From: Calliphora vicina
Taxonomy: Eukaryota > Arthropoda > Insecta > Diptera > Calliphoridae
DNA length: 64,000 bases
Direction: 5' to 3'
Assembly: GCF_958450345.1 (NCBI RefSeq)
Contig: NC_088780.1
Coordinates: forward strand, 163,538,726 to 163,602,725
The number at the start of each line of letters is the position of its first letter. Position 1 is the stretch's first letter. Position numbers and translations under genes: made by a program. Below, piece by piece: positions 10,986 to 21,222 of the stretch. Under the pieces are notes generated by a model that was not told the DNA's origin, did no database searches, and saw nothing but the letters and a program-made list of their open reading frames with translations.

Positions 10986-11794
10986 AGGTAGGTCGAAATA
11001 GTGCAAAATAAGTGCCACCCTAATACACACAATAATAAAACAAAAAGCATATGTAATTGTAGTGGTAGCAGAGTAGTTGTAGATGTAGTTTTAGTGATAA
11101 TAAACATAATAATAGAGCGAATCAAGTGAAAAAGGAAACATGACTTTTAACACAATTCATAACAAGGAATACTTTACAACATCCTTATGTGTGTAACTAT
11201 CTCAACATTCTTTTGTTGTAGAATTGAATGTGTGTTTGGTTCTTTAAAAAAGCCAACAGTGATTCAGCCAGCCGGAAAAAAAGAAGCTGACAAGATAAGT
11301 GACTGACTGACTGGATGACTGGCTGCTGGCTGGTTGTCTACTTGATTGCTATGACAGGATAGAAATATGTAACAACGGTCATATTCACAAGTGTCTACTT
11401 GTATGAGTGTCTCTCTGTGTGTGTTAGTGTTCAAGTGTTTGTTTGCGGAAATAGTGCGTGTCATATGAACAGCCAGACTTTTAGGCACCAAGTGGCACAT
11501 TAACCCGTATAAATCAGGCACAATCTTAAAATTTCCATCCATAAATGACGACAACCCATATAAACAGTTGGATTTATATATGTACAGGGAATTAGCTACA
11601 ATACAATTTAACTGTTACTTCATCTTCGCATATATGTACATAAGTATATCTATCTATATATCTGTATAAGTGAAGAAAACTAAATATTAAGTCGGCCCTT
11701 CTTTTGCACGTTATATGAAAATTGTCCAAAAAAAGTGTGTTTTTGAAGAAACCGATTTGATTCATATTCAAATCGGTTTTACTAGGTGTATTTT
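10986..11794. other. Possibly single-copy sequence without gene
   Basis: Contains a ctgactgactgactgg...gctggctgg simple-repeat patch (11303-11335) and gtgtgt tracts (11408-11426). The 96-codon minus frame 11264-11554 shows no domain and overlaps the simple repeats, so I do not call it. Confidence 0.4.
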
Positions 11795-12260
11795 TATACC
11801 CTTCACCATGAGTGGCAAGGGTATATATAAGTTTGTCATTCCGTTTGTAATTTCTACATTTTTCATATGCGACCCCACAAAGTATATATATTCTGAATCG
11901 TTATAGATAGCGGAGTCGATATAGCCATGTCCATCTGTCCGTCTGTGTGTTGAAATCAACTTTCTGAAGCCCCCAAATAACTTACATACACGAATGATAC
12001 ATCAATATCTCCGAAATTCTTCCGGCTCGGTTGCTATTTAAAATCGAGAAAATCGATCCACAAATGGCTGAGATATAAGGAAAAAACCAGGACAACCTCG
12101 ATTTTTGACCCATATCTGGATTACTAAATCATTAATATAGACAATATAGATATCTAATGGTAGATATTTCAAAGACCTGTGCAACGACGTATATACGACC
12201 ATAGTAAGTTGGACCTACAATGGGTCAAAATCGAAAAAAATATTTTTTAACCCGAATTTT
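11795..12260 (-). repeat. TATACCC-family repeat, copy in minus orientation
   Basis: Starts with the 3' terminal hairpin in reverse (tatacccttcaccatgagtg...agggtatata, 11795-11830), then gtttgtcattccg, gcggagtcgatatagccatg (11911-11930), tccgtctg, ctgaagcccccaaataactt (11964-11983), ggctgagatataaggaaaaa and gacctacaatgggtcaaaat (12209-12228). The same blocks occur at 14767-15270, 17213-17275 (reverse), 30500-31475 (reverse) and 33780-33897 (reverse). No coding capacity. Confidence 0.8.
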
Positions 12261-12905
12261 TTTTTTCACTAAAATTTTTTTTTACTAAATATTAAAAAAA
12301 AAAAATTAAAAACTAAAAAAAAAAAAATTTTAAAATTAAAAAAAAAATTATTAAATTTAAAAAAAACTATTAAGGGATAGCTTAGGGCCGATTTGAAATT
12401 GGCGGATTTCGAAGAAATTTAGTTTTTGGTCACAAATTTGTTAAAATTAAGGGACACTGTTAATCCTTTAATATCTGAGGTAAATATTTTTTTTTAAATT
12501 TCATTTAAAATGTGAAATTGTCATGAAAATTTATCAAAAATATGGATTTAATTGGATTTTTTTTTAAATATTTCTATTTTGTCATCTATTTTGACAAAGA
12601 TAAATTTCTGACTAAGGGATCATCGAAAATCTCAAAAGTACACAATAAGGAAGGGCGGCCCTAATGTATTTTGTTTGTCGCCATCTGACGATTACACCAT
12701 CTTCAAGTGTAATTAAAGGACTTACATTTGTATAAATTATGATAATGTTTTTATTGTCTTAAGATGCTTTAAGGAAGAAAGTATTTATCTTCTTAGCCAC
12801 ATAGGGGAGTAGTTAAAAATTGCTTTTAATTAAAGCAGTAATACCACATTAATACTTTTTTTAAAATTCATTTAGCCATATTCATATGTTTAAATATGTA
12901 CATAT
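12261..12905. other. A/T homopolymer-rich sequence with a short dispersed repeat
   Basis: 12270-12370 is almost pure A/T. The block gcggatttcgaagaaattta (12404-12423) with the following ttttggtcacaaat recurs at 13558-13600, so it belongs to a dispersed element, probably an extension of the neighbouring TATACCC-family copies. No gene. Confidence 0.45.
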
Positions 12906-13429
12906 TGTTACGTTTTAACCTTTTTAAAATGCTGGTTTATTTCCTTTAAATAAACCGGATACTTTTGATTGCAAATAAAAGCCATTTAGTAGTTTAAAAA
13001 TTGTAACAACTCCTTATTTTTTTAAAAATGTACAACAGAATTAAATAGGCACTCAATGTTTTTTTTTTATACACGTTTATAAATTCTCAGAAATACAGAC
13101 ACTTTATAATGTACACGAATTCACTTAAAAAATACAGCACACTTTAGGGTACTCAGTTGATGTTTATTCGAATAGCGTCTCTGATAAACTAACTAACGAC
13201 TGCAACCTCTGCCACTATTTATAACACTGCATTACCATCTAGAAAGCTCTATTTCTACAATGTTCTTTAATATTCGAATTCGAATATACGGTCGCAGCAA
13301 ACAGCGTTGCCAACTTACGATCAATGGTCAACTGAAAGCTTTTATTGCACTGTTATTTTAAAGCATTATGCAACTTTTAAATCATTCCTTAAAATTGTTA
13401 TATTTGAATTCAAGTATAATTTCGTAACA
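12906..13429 (-). mobile_element. Solo LTR, family L1 (copy C, minus orientation)
   Basis: 524 bp, TGTTACG...CGTAACA, flanked by a perfect 4-bp duplication atat (12902-12905 and 13430-13433). The reverse complement contains the same TATA region and the same AATAAA block as copy B. It has lost several short segments relative to copy B (for example around the gcaaactgtaac block). Confidence 0.9.
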
Positions 13430-13704
13430 ATATAAACATTTTCTGACATCTATAACCCATTAAAAAAATCGTAAAATTTCATGTATAAATTTTTGCATTT
13501 TACATAAACACTAAATAAAAATTAAAAATGCAAATTTTAACGGTTGTACTTTTGAAATTTGCAGATTTCGAGGAAATTTAGTTTTTGGCTCCAAATGTTT
13601 TAAAATTGTGTCTTAAAAATATATTTCAAAGTCTATTTTCTTATATTTCATTTCACATTGCTAATTTATGATAATGTAATTTTGAATTTCTAGAACATGG
13701 TTAA
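13430..13704. other. Short AT-rich spacer with dispersed-repeat fragment
   Basis: Holds the second copy of the gatttcga(g/a)gaaatttagt block (13563-13582). The last eight bases are the left target duplication of the next element. Confidence 0.4.
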
Positions 13705-14319
13705 TAGGGTGGAGCGATTTTGATGTTTTTTCGTAATCGCTTGGGAATACCTGTTAAAAGTTGCCTTTTTAACTCCTAAATATACACAAAAAATTTCATT
13801 TGGTGGATCGTATATATAGAGGTGCCCCCACATCAGTATAATAATACAGAAATAAATGTCTCTAGAAAACGGGGGGAGTGGAAGTCCCCAATGCCCACCT
13901 TATGTCTAGTAGCCTTGGATGTCCTCTATCAGTAAAAAAAAATAACCAAGTGATTAGGCCCATTTTCCTAAGCTACAAGTACGATTTTATGGATTGGGTC
14001 TAAAAATACCCACTTCGTATGAAATGTGAATTTAGTTTTTCAAGTAAAATTTTTTGGATATAATTATATTGGCCTAACAATACATAAAAATATTTATATT
14101 CAATAAAAACTAAAGTTTATAAAGTATAAGGTTGTTTAATGACCATATGAAAAGTAGGCAATTTTTGGATTTTCAATTGTGTTGGGGCACCTCAAAACAT
14201 CAAAATAGGTCAGTAGCATTTCGTATGTTTAACTTACTCATTAAAAGGCAACTTTATATCGCTATTCCATTGAAAAAAAAAAACAAAAAAAAAATTTCAT
14301 ACATTATCGCTCCACCTTA
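13705..14319. mobile_element. hAT-type MITE with 8-bp target duplication
   Basis: 615 bp. Terminal inverted repeats TAGGGTGGAGCGAT (left) and TAAGGTGGAGCGAT (reverse complement of the right end), 13 of 14 matching. Flanked by a perfect 8-bp direct repeat ATGGTTAA (13697-13704 and 14320-14327). 8-bp duplications with T/CAGGG-type TIRs are diagnostic of the hAT superfamily. No transposase remnant is visible, so it is non-autonomous. The perfect TSD suggests relatively recent insertion. Confidence 0.9.
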
Positions 14320-14327
14320 ATGGTTAA

Positions 14328-14766
14328 CCCTTTTTATAACTGGGGTAAAAATTGTCCAGAACATCAAAGGTCTAACTTTGTACTAAAATATATTATATTG
14401 ATTGCTACAATCTTGTGAATCGTATGTTTACCATATTATGATTACGGCAATGGTATATATAACTACAGTGAACATAATATTGTTAAAAAACTTGTAAACA
14501 TTTTGAAATGGTTACAGTAAAAATGTACAAACAACTATAGCTTTTCTGTGGTTGTCGCAATTTCAAATCGTTCCCCACGCTAAACCAAATTATCTACAAC
14601 TGTTAAAATTTGTGCTTTTAATCATTTAACTTTTATTTATTTTTTTGAAATTTCATTAAAAAAAATATTAAAAAATAAAATTTCGGATATGGGATTTGAG
14701 ATTTGCCTGAAATTTTATGATTTTTGTTGGTATCAAATTATAATGTATTAAGATATCAGATATTAT
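14328..14766. other. AT-rich sequence with a dispersed repeat shared with 29.7 kb
   Basis: 14428-14530 (tattatgattacggcaat, cataatattgttaaa, attttgaaatggttac) is matched in reverse complement by 29715-29830. No gene. Confidence 0.5.
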
Positions 14767-15270
14767 TATACCCTTCACCATGTGTGGCAAGATTTGTTTG
14801 TAATTCCGTTTTATAATTTCTAAATTGTTTTCGTTATAGATACCGAAGTCGATATAGCCATGTCCGTCTGTTGAAGCCAACTTTTTGTAGTCCCTAAATA
14901 ACTTACGTACATGATCAATTTTTTAACTATATCAGGATTACTAAGTCATTAATGTATACAATTGGTCAATTCACAAGGTCTCTTATCATGTCATATTGTC
15001 ATAATGTCCTAATATTTCACAATGGTTTTTATTGTTTTTCAAGCAAAAAATGTCCTAAAATAATACTACTCTATATGCTTTGTTTATTGCCGAATGCCTA
15101 AGAGTCGGTTAAGCCGAGCAGCCGAGTCGTGATATATTAGGACATTTTGACAATATGACTGATAAGACACCTTGTGAATTGACCAAATATGTATATCTAA
15201 TGATAGATATTTTAAAGTACTTCCATCGACGTATATAACGTCACAGTAAGTCGGACCTGCAATAGGTCAA
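14767..15270 (-). repeat. TATACCC-family repeat interrupted by a MITE
   Basis: Same order of blocks as 11795-12260 (tatacccttcaccatgtgtg, gaagtcgatatagccatgtc, ctaaataactta, cagtaagtcggacctgcaat), with a 223-bp insertion at 14963-15185. Comparing with 12135-12150 (tagacaatatag) the uninterrupted site was tatacaatatgta. Confidence 0.8.
14963..15185. mobile_element. MITE with about 50-bp TIRs and 3-bp AAT duplication
   Basis: Left end TGGTCAATTCACAAGG, right end its reverse complement CCTTGTGAATTGACCA. The inverted repeat continues inward through tcttatca, atgtca/tgacat, attgtca and atgtccta for about 50 bp. Flanked by AAT (14960-14962, 15186-15188), confirmed against the empty site in the paralogous repeat at 12140. 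No coding. Confidence 0.88.
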
Positions 15271-15511
15271 AAAACAGGAAAAATATTTTTTCACCATACA
15301 AAATTTTTTAAAACTTAAAAAAAATTAGAAATGAAATTTTTAAAAAATTTTGTTTGACATAAAAATTGTTTCAATGAAAAATTAAAAAAAAAATTCGATT
15401 GAAAATTAAAAAAAAATATTACTGAAAAAATATGGGTAAAAAAATATTTGTTTGTCAAAAAAAAATCAGATAAAAAAAATATTTTTCCCATTTTTCCGCC
15501 ACTGTACGTCG
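15271..15511. other. A/T homopolymer-rich remainder of the repeat
   Basis: Runs of A with a 81-codon F/S/N-rich minus frame that is purely compositional. No gene. Confidence 0.4.
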
Positions 15512-16070
15512 CACAGTGGCGCCCGTAAAACAAGTGAGGTTGCAAAAATCTGAATTTCATGTGGCCCTAAAAAATATTGAATAAACCTCTTTTACAGTAA
15601 ATTGACCAACGATTTCAAAAATGCTACTCTTATTACAATCAAATTTTTGGTTCAGAAGATATAGCCATTCAAAGTTGTCTGATTTTCAGTTTTCAAAAAA
15701 ACAGAAAATTTTTAGGTAATTTGGTCCGCTTTCAGATACAATATATCGAAAACTATGTAACTGATCGTCACTACTTTTTATACTTTTGATAGATATATTT
15801 ATTAAGAAAAGAATAAATAAAAATTGTACTGTTTGCTTTATATTTGTCCAGGTAAATCGATATTTACCAACTATCCATTTTTTCAATATTTCTCAACTTT
15901 GAAGGAAAATAAAAAAAACTATCAATTTCTATATTTGCCATATTTTCAAAATAAGTTCTTTGATTATTCCTTTACCTAAGGCAAAAATTCCCAGATGCCC
16001 GTCCTTGTCCCATTTTTTGCTAGAGGTAAAATTTTGAAAAAAATACATGGTTCCAAACGATATTTACCAA

Positions 16071-16527
16071 CACAGAAAAAACTATTTCTTAAACCGTTTC
16101 AATTCAAATATTTGTCACATATTGAGCTGGTTTCAATTATTTCATAATTAAATCAAGTATTCATTTGCTCAAAAACAAAATTTCTTGATATTTGCTATTG
16201 AATTTTGAGTTTTGAATATGATTATTTTGACAATTGAATATACAATTTTCGTTATTAGTTGAATTTCAAATACAAAAATTATAATAATTTTCGTAATTGT
16301 TATTTTTTGTGTTTCAATTACGAAAATTATCTATTCAATAATTTTTGTATTTGAAATTCAACTAATAACGAAAATTGTATATTCAATTGTCAAAATAATC
16401 AAATTCAAAACTCAAAATTCAATAGAAAATATCAAGAAATTTTGTTTTTGAGCAAATTATGAAATAATTGAAACCAGTTCAATATGGGATAAATGTTTGA
16501 ATTGAAATACATATAATTTTTTCTGTG
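16071..16527. mobile_element. Foldback MITE, TIR CACAGAAAAAA, nested
   Basis: 457 bp, nearly its whole length being one imperfect palindrome: outer arms CACAGAAAAAA / TTTTTTCTGTG, then tcaattcaaa / tttgaattga, ggtttcaattatttcata / tatgaaataattgaaacc, and inner arms aattttcgttattagttgaa / its reverse complement (about 16244-16375). The flanks ccaa / aactac join to ccaactac-type sequence as in the parallel copy at 15866, consistent with a 2-3 bp duplication (AA or AAC). No coding. Confidence 0.82.
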
Positions 16528-16562
16528 AACTACAAATGTTTTTCAATATTTCTCAACTTTGA

Positions 16563-16766
16563 CTCCCTGTCTATACTTGACAAATATTTATCATAACAAT
16601 TAATGACGTTTGTTGTCAAGACAAAGTTGTCTGAACAAAAACACTAACAATTTTGTCATAACGAAGCAATAATACTAATAAATGAAGACCATACCTGATA
16701 ATTTTTTATCTTGACAACGATTTTGACGTTTATCATGATACAAATTTATCAGGTATAGACAGGGAG
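16563..16766. mobile_element. MITE, TIR CTCCCTGTCTATAC, nested
   Basis: 204 bp, left CTCCCTGTCTATAC, right GTATAGACAGGGAG. Flanked by TGA on both sides (16560-16562, 16767-16769). The un-inserted version of the site is seen at 15896-15905 (actttgaaggaaa). A related, more decayed copy lies at 37451-37589 (shared cattaatgac, aacaattttgtcataacga and tacctgataat blocks). Confidence 0.85.
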
Positions 16767-17212
16767 TGAAAGAAATTAAAAAAAAAACTATCAATTTCTA
16801 TATTTGCCATATTTTCAAAACAAGTTCTTTGATTATTCCTTTGCCTAATGCAAAAATTACCATTTTTGCCAGAGGTAAAATTTTGAAAAAAGTCATGGTT
16901 TCAAACATTTTTTTTTTCAAAAAAATTTTTTTTTTTTAATCTTTTCTGGAATAATTTTAAATCATAAAAGCCTTTAAAAAGAAACATAAAAAATTAAAAA
17001 AATTTTAAAAAATATTTTTAAAATTGATTTTACCACAAATTTCAACTTTGCTAACCCATAAGTATGCACCTGAAAGGCATAGAACCATTTTCAAACACTC
17101 ATTTCATAGGCTGATCAATTATCTATCATATGCCTTTTAAATTTTTTGATTATCTCATTTGGTTCAAAAGTTATGATTTTTGCAACGAAAAAACTCAAAT
17201 GGCGCCACTGTG

Positions 17213-17275
17213 CTTCGTTGGAAAGGTCTTTGAAGTATGTTAGTTATTTGGGGGCTTCAGAAGGTTGATAAAATT
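17213..17275 (+). repeat. Fragment of TATACCC-family repeat
   Basis: aaaggtctttgaagtatgtt and agttatttgggggcttcaga (17239-17260) are the reverse complement of blocks at 11964-12000. It is the remainder of the copy into which the 1.7-kb element inserted. Confidence 0.65.
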
Positions 17276-18740
17276 TAATATTTTAGCTACGAAAATTGTA
17301 ATAATGCAAAATAAGAGCCTCAATACGCACAGTATGTAACTGTAATGACAATGTATGTTAATAAGTAATGGCATGTCATTACCAAAATTTTGCTTTTAAT
17401 GCTAAAAGTATATATTAGTATTTAAACTAATGAAATGTGCCATTAAAGTGTTAATTTCGATTTTTCTACGTTTTCAATGTCAATATTTAATTTCACGTAA
17501 TAAAATGCACCAAAAATATACAAAATTTAACATTTAAATGTATGAGAATTCTATTATATCAAGAAAACACTTTGATGTAGTTCTTTCTAGTTCATTAAAG
17601 TTGTGGAATTCTCTTAATTATAACAATAATTCATTTTAAACTGAATTAAAATGAATTAATTAACAACACGTATATGCACATATGAATTGTATTTATTAGC
17701 TACAAATTTTTAATCCTTTTTGCAGCATTTAACTTAAATTCTTGGTATTCCATGTTTATCCATTCATTATATCCACAAGTCCAACAATCATTTGTGTGTA
17801 ACCACAACAAATGCAACACAATTGAATCAATTAAAACTAAAAAGAAAATACATTTCTCTTACACATTTCAAATTTCTACATATCATTTGCTGTTTGGTTT
17901 TTTTTGTTGTTTGTTTTGTGTTAAGAATTTTAATTAACCCTAGAAAATTTCTGAAATCTAAAGCCCAATTGAAAATGGTGTAACGGTACAATAATTTGCA
18001 CGTCTGTCTGCCTTTGGCTCTGAAATATGTGATGATGAAGTGAAACAAATCTTAAAAAACTTTTTATGACATCTCGTGACATGTACGACAACAATTATTA
18101 TTATGATTTCTTTTATAACTTTTTTTTTGTTTGCTCATAAAATTCGCAGAAAATACCAAAAAAAAATATATTAAAACTAAGAATGTTCTCATTTTAAGAG
18201 TCAATTTAAAATTTTAAACCCTTTCTTTGCTATATTTATTATTTTTTTTATTATTATTTAAATTTAAAATTTGTTTAGAAAATTTCAAAACACACACTTT
18301 ATCACTTAAATGTTTTGATTTCAATTGTAGTTTTGTAATTATTTGGATAAATTTTTGTTATTTTTTGTTACTGTTTTTGCAATTAACTGAATTCAAATCA
18401 AAAACAACCGTTACATTATATTTCCTTCACTTTAATATTGTAGAATTTGTATTCAATACCATTTTTGTCCACTGTTAAATAAAAACGTACTGAACTGTTC
18501 CGCGTGCCAAGCAATACTGGAGCAAATGGTAAATGGCTTTTGTTTAAGGCTAATGCTTATGTTACTCTACTTTTAATATGGTGTATGTGTATGTTAGCTT
18601 CGTGTGTGTACGAATCAGGGATGAAGGACATGGTACTTTTTTCTTGGTGGTACCAAAAAATAAAAAACAGTTGAAAGTTTCTGAAGAGTTCAAAAAACAT
18701 TTATTTTTCAAAGTGTGTTAATGATAACCCTCATTAAACC
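17276..18740. other. Non-repetitive AT-rich sequence, no gene
   Basis: Looks mostly single-copy within the window. Short overlapping frames at 17752-18048 on both strands and 18227-18478 are F/L/K/N-rich and mutually inconsistent, so they are chance. I find no splice-bounded exon. Confidence 0.4.
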
Positions 18741-18980
18741 CTTGTGTGGGAAACAACACAAAATTTATATTTTTCATACGTTTAAAACAATTACTTTAGC
18801 GCAGAAAAAGCATTAATTTATTCAAACGTATTTTTTTTATCGAGATATTTAAAAAGAGACGTTGTTTACTCTCTTGTGTGTTTTCCACACATATGAAATT
18901 TCTAAATATTTTGCCATAGGAACATAATTCGTCGTTTTGAGAAACAAGTGTATTACCCTATTGTGTGGTTTTCCACACAA
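18741..18980. repeat. Three related TTGTGTGG...CCACACAA hairpins
   Basis: At 18742-18760 (TTGTGTGGG...AACACAA), 18874-18891 (TTGTGTGTTTTCCACACAT) and 18961-18980 (TTGTGTGG-tttt-CCACACAA, a perfect 8-bp stem). They lie in about 230 bp and look like repeated protein-binding or transposon sub-terminal motifs. Confidence 0.6.
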
Positions 18981-19139
18981 ACGACACAAAATTAATATTT
19001 TTAATATTTCCACTAGAAGCATAAAAAAGGTCTATTATGTAAGCGTACTCATAGCCGAAATGTTTGTGTAAAATGTGTTGATACAAAAGATAAAATTCCG
19101 TTTGGGCAAAATTCCACGTGCTTCGCCCTAATACGCGGT

Positions 19140-19452
19140 AAGGCCCATTTCTGGATGAATGAGAACGTCAAAATACAAAGTTGTTGAATTTGGGGATTCA
19201 ATGAGATTCAAGACGTCCAATGCATCCCGAAAAATTCACAGTTTGGTGTGGATTTTGGGCTGGCGGCAACATCGCTCCATATTTCTTTGAGAACGATGTT
19301 GGCCAGGCAATAACCGTCTGCGGCGAACGCTATAGGTCGATAATTACCAACTTCTTTTGGTCTGAATTGAAATTTGCGGGCATGGTCATCTCACGTGGAG
19401 GAGATATGAACTGGCAACCGATATCGTGCCATCATGATCGTATCTCAGCATG
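19140..19452 (+). pseudogene. mariner-like transposase fragment (family M, copy 1)
   Basis: Translated in + it reads AHFWMNENVKIQS, then HPEKFTVWCGFWAGGNIAPY FFENDVGQAITVCGERY RSIITNFFW (written in pieces), then MVISRGGDMNWQPISC. In insect IS630/mariner-type transposases this is the core block: x-HP-x-KVTVWC GxW and G-x-I-G-PYFFE, the NGERY motif, then the D-x-NWPPRSCDLTPLD block. The stretch between ELKFAG and MVIS lacks the QQDGATCHTA catalytic aspartate segment (internal deletion), and the SCDLTPLD aspartate is lost. Decayed. Copies of the same family are at 40440-40900 (-) and 59600-59870 (+). It joins a LINE fragment directly at about 19453. Confidence 0.85.
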
Positions 19453-19890
19453 ATATCAACAATACTCTCTGATACTATAACAACTCGGAATGCAACAAGC
19501 TGGGATTTGCCCAAATAAATCATGTATTGATCTCAAGATTAATATTAGCACAACTAAAGTGATGCGTATTAACACAGAAAAATACCTTTATAATAAATAA
19601 TAAGACTCTGTTGTGAGACTCACAACATCTGGTGGCTCTGGTGCAGATATTGCCAATCGAATAATAAAAGGCTTCGCAAGCCTATGGTCAACTCAATAAG
19701 ATATGGATCTATTCAATTCTCTCTCGCCACATCAAAAAACTCAAATGATCGATATACATTACTTTATGGCTGCGAAATGTGGTATGCAGCCCCTCGTGAT
19801 TTCACAAACAAGTGCCTTAGAATAACCCTTCGAGTTTTTTGGTCCCAGACTATGTCAGATTATGGCATCAAGCGAAAGAAAACTGGTTTG
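19453..19890 (+). pseudogene. Non-LTR retrotransposon reverse transcriptase fragment
   Basis: Frames broken by shifts. Recognisable pieces are TKVMRINTEKY (about 19556-19590), TSGGSGADIANRII (19628-19668) with FASLW, and LYGCEMWY followed by FTNKCLRITLRVFW (19764-19845). In LINE-encoded reverse transcriptases (jockey/RTE-like groups) this is the C-terminal thumb region: K-x-KVMR, then TxxGGTxxDIxxRIxKAxxAFxxL, then LYGCExW and CLRRIL-x-I-x-W. No endonuclease or YADD core is present, so it is a 3' fragment. Followed at 19870-19928 by a 16-bp inverted repeat (AAGCGAAAGAAAACTG) with a 27-bp loop. Confidence 0.8.
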
Positions 19891-19928
19891 GGTTTCCCTA
19901 ACTTCATATTTTCAGTTTTCTTTCGCTT
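19870..19928. other. 16-bp perfect inverted repeat
   Basis: AAGCGAAAGAAAACTG (19870-19885) and CAGTTTTCTTTCGCTT (19913-19928). The right arm abuts the TIR element starting at 19930. Confidence 0.7.
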
Positions 19929-19929
19929 A

Positions 19930-20428
19930 AAGGGGGTCAGACGGCATGTATTGCTTGTGTTTTGTGCCATGTATTGGGACATTTTTCCACATGTAAACAT
20001 ATACATACCGTGTGATCCATATGAAAGTTTGTGTATGTAAAATACATGTGTATTACTCGTGACATTTTTGAAATTAGAGCATGTTCTATTTTCGTGTGTA
20101 TAACAGTGTTGTATTTTGAAATACAACACTGTGTGAGTGCAAAATAAAAAAACAAAACAAAAAAGAGTTAAGAAAAATCATAACAAAATAAGTTTCATTG
20201 CATTGAATATATTTATTGTTATTTAAAATTGTTTTAAATAAATATAGTGTTAAAAACAACAAACATATAAACTAATAGAGGTTATGTAACATGCAATTAC
20301 ATATGTACGTTTGAACGTGGAAATTATGAATCGTATGTATAAAGTGAATTTTGACATACACATGGAATTCCATATGTGTCGAATACATGTCCCAATACAG
20401 AAGCAATACATGCCGTCTGACCCCCCTA
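19930..20428. mobile_element. MITE with TIR GGGGGTCAGACGGCATGTAT
   Basis: About 499 bp. Left end AAGGGGGTCAGACGGCATG, right end CATGCCGTCTGACCCCCCTA. The TIR extends inward over tattgctt and, after a gap, tattgggacat / atgtcccaata. Flanked by TTA on both sides (19927-19929, 20429-20431), suggesting a 3-bp duplication as in PIF/Harbinger-type elements, although one G is inserted in the right arm. Includes the 13-bp-stem palindrome at 20104-20131. No coding. Confidence 0.78.
20104..20131. other. 13-bp stem palindrome inside the MITE
   Basis: CAGTGTTGTATTT, two bases, AAATACAACACTG: a nearly uninterrupted cruciform-forming palindrome. Confidence 0.75.
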
Positions 20429-20431
20429 TTA

Positions 20432-21222
20432 GAATGCAAACGAAATATTTCATTCGATATTGTGAAACAGACTATTAACAGGCCTACTTTCATGGAGGTG
20501 GTGTGACAGTTCTTTAATGACTTAGAACTTAAGCTCCATTAAATTAAGCATTCGCTTTTCTGACAAAATAAGTCTACTGGCTAAAATTTGGAACCTATTA
20601 TGTTCTATTATCGTTTATATTCAGACAATCTAGGAATTTACTATAAACCCTTCACTCTCTCCTCATTATATTTACCATAGTTATGGGGGATTTAGTGTCA
20701 AGTGAACCAAATTTTGAAATCGATGTCTTCCGATCGGGATGAAGGTTAGTCCAGTTGGGTATTAATTCAGACACAATTTTTTTAACAAAATCGGTCTAGA
20801 ACTCTCTGAGTTAGAGCGGATCAAAATTTGACTCCTCAGCATAAACAAAATTTAAACAATTTGGGAGGTATAGAGTGATTAAGGATTTGGAAAGTTGTTA
20901 GGCGAATTTGTATGACAATCGGTCTTGTTTAACAACAAAATCGGTCTAGAACTCTCTGGGTTAGAGGGGGTAAACATTTTATATTTTGACCAAAAAGGTG
21001 TTTTTTCTCATCCATGTAACTTATTATATATTGTTCTTAGCAAAATGTGTTCCAAAGAGTTTAGCTGGCTATTTCTTCAATCTTTTGAAAAAAAATATTT
21101 GACATTTTTTTCCAAAATCAAAAACTTTTTTTCAAAATGGACCACTTTTCTACTCAAAAGAAAGGTTAGGTTTTTCCATTAAGCTGTTTGGTCGCTTTGT
21201 GGAATACGAGTTGTATAAACAT
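20432..21222. other. Repeat-derived sequence, no gene
   Basis: A block aacaaaatcggtctagaact (20798-20817) with ctctg(a/g)gttagag recurs at 20936-20966. The block cagcataaacaaaattta...tagagtgatta (20837-20880) recurs at 23100-23145. These are pieces of an unnamed dispersed element. Confidence 0.5.

Larger units (their letters stand above)
15512..17212. mobile_element. 1.7-kb TIR element containing two nested MITEs
   Basis: Ends CACAGTGGCGCC (15512) and GGCGCCACTGTG (17212), a 12-bp perfect TIR, followed inward on both sides by gcaaaaatc / gatttttgc about 25 bp in. The 8 bp on each side (gtacgtcg / cttcgttg) agree at 5 positions, a possible decayed 8-bp duplication. Inside, a segment (15850-16070) is repeated at 16060-16900 (tttttcaatatttctcaac, aactatcaatttctatattt, ttctttgattattcctt, agaggtaaaattttgaaaaa). 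The second copy carries insertions at 16071-16527 and 16563-16766. No transposase recognised. Confidence 0.75.

Noticed and set aside
11264..11554. 96-codon minus-strand open frame
   Set aside because: Overlaps CTGACTGA/GGCTGG simple repeats and lacks any domain.
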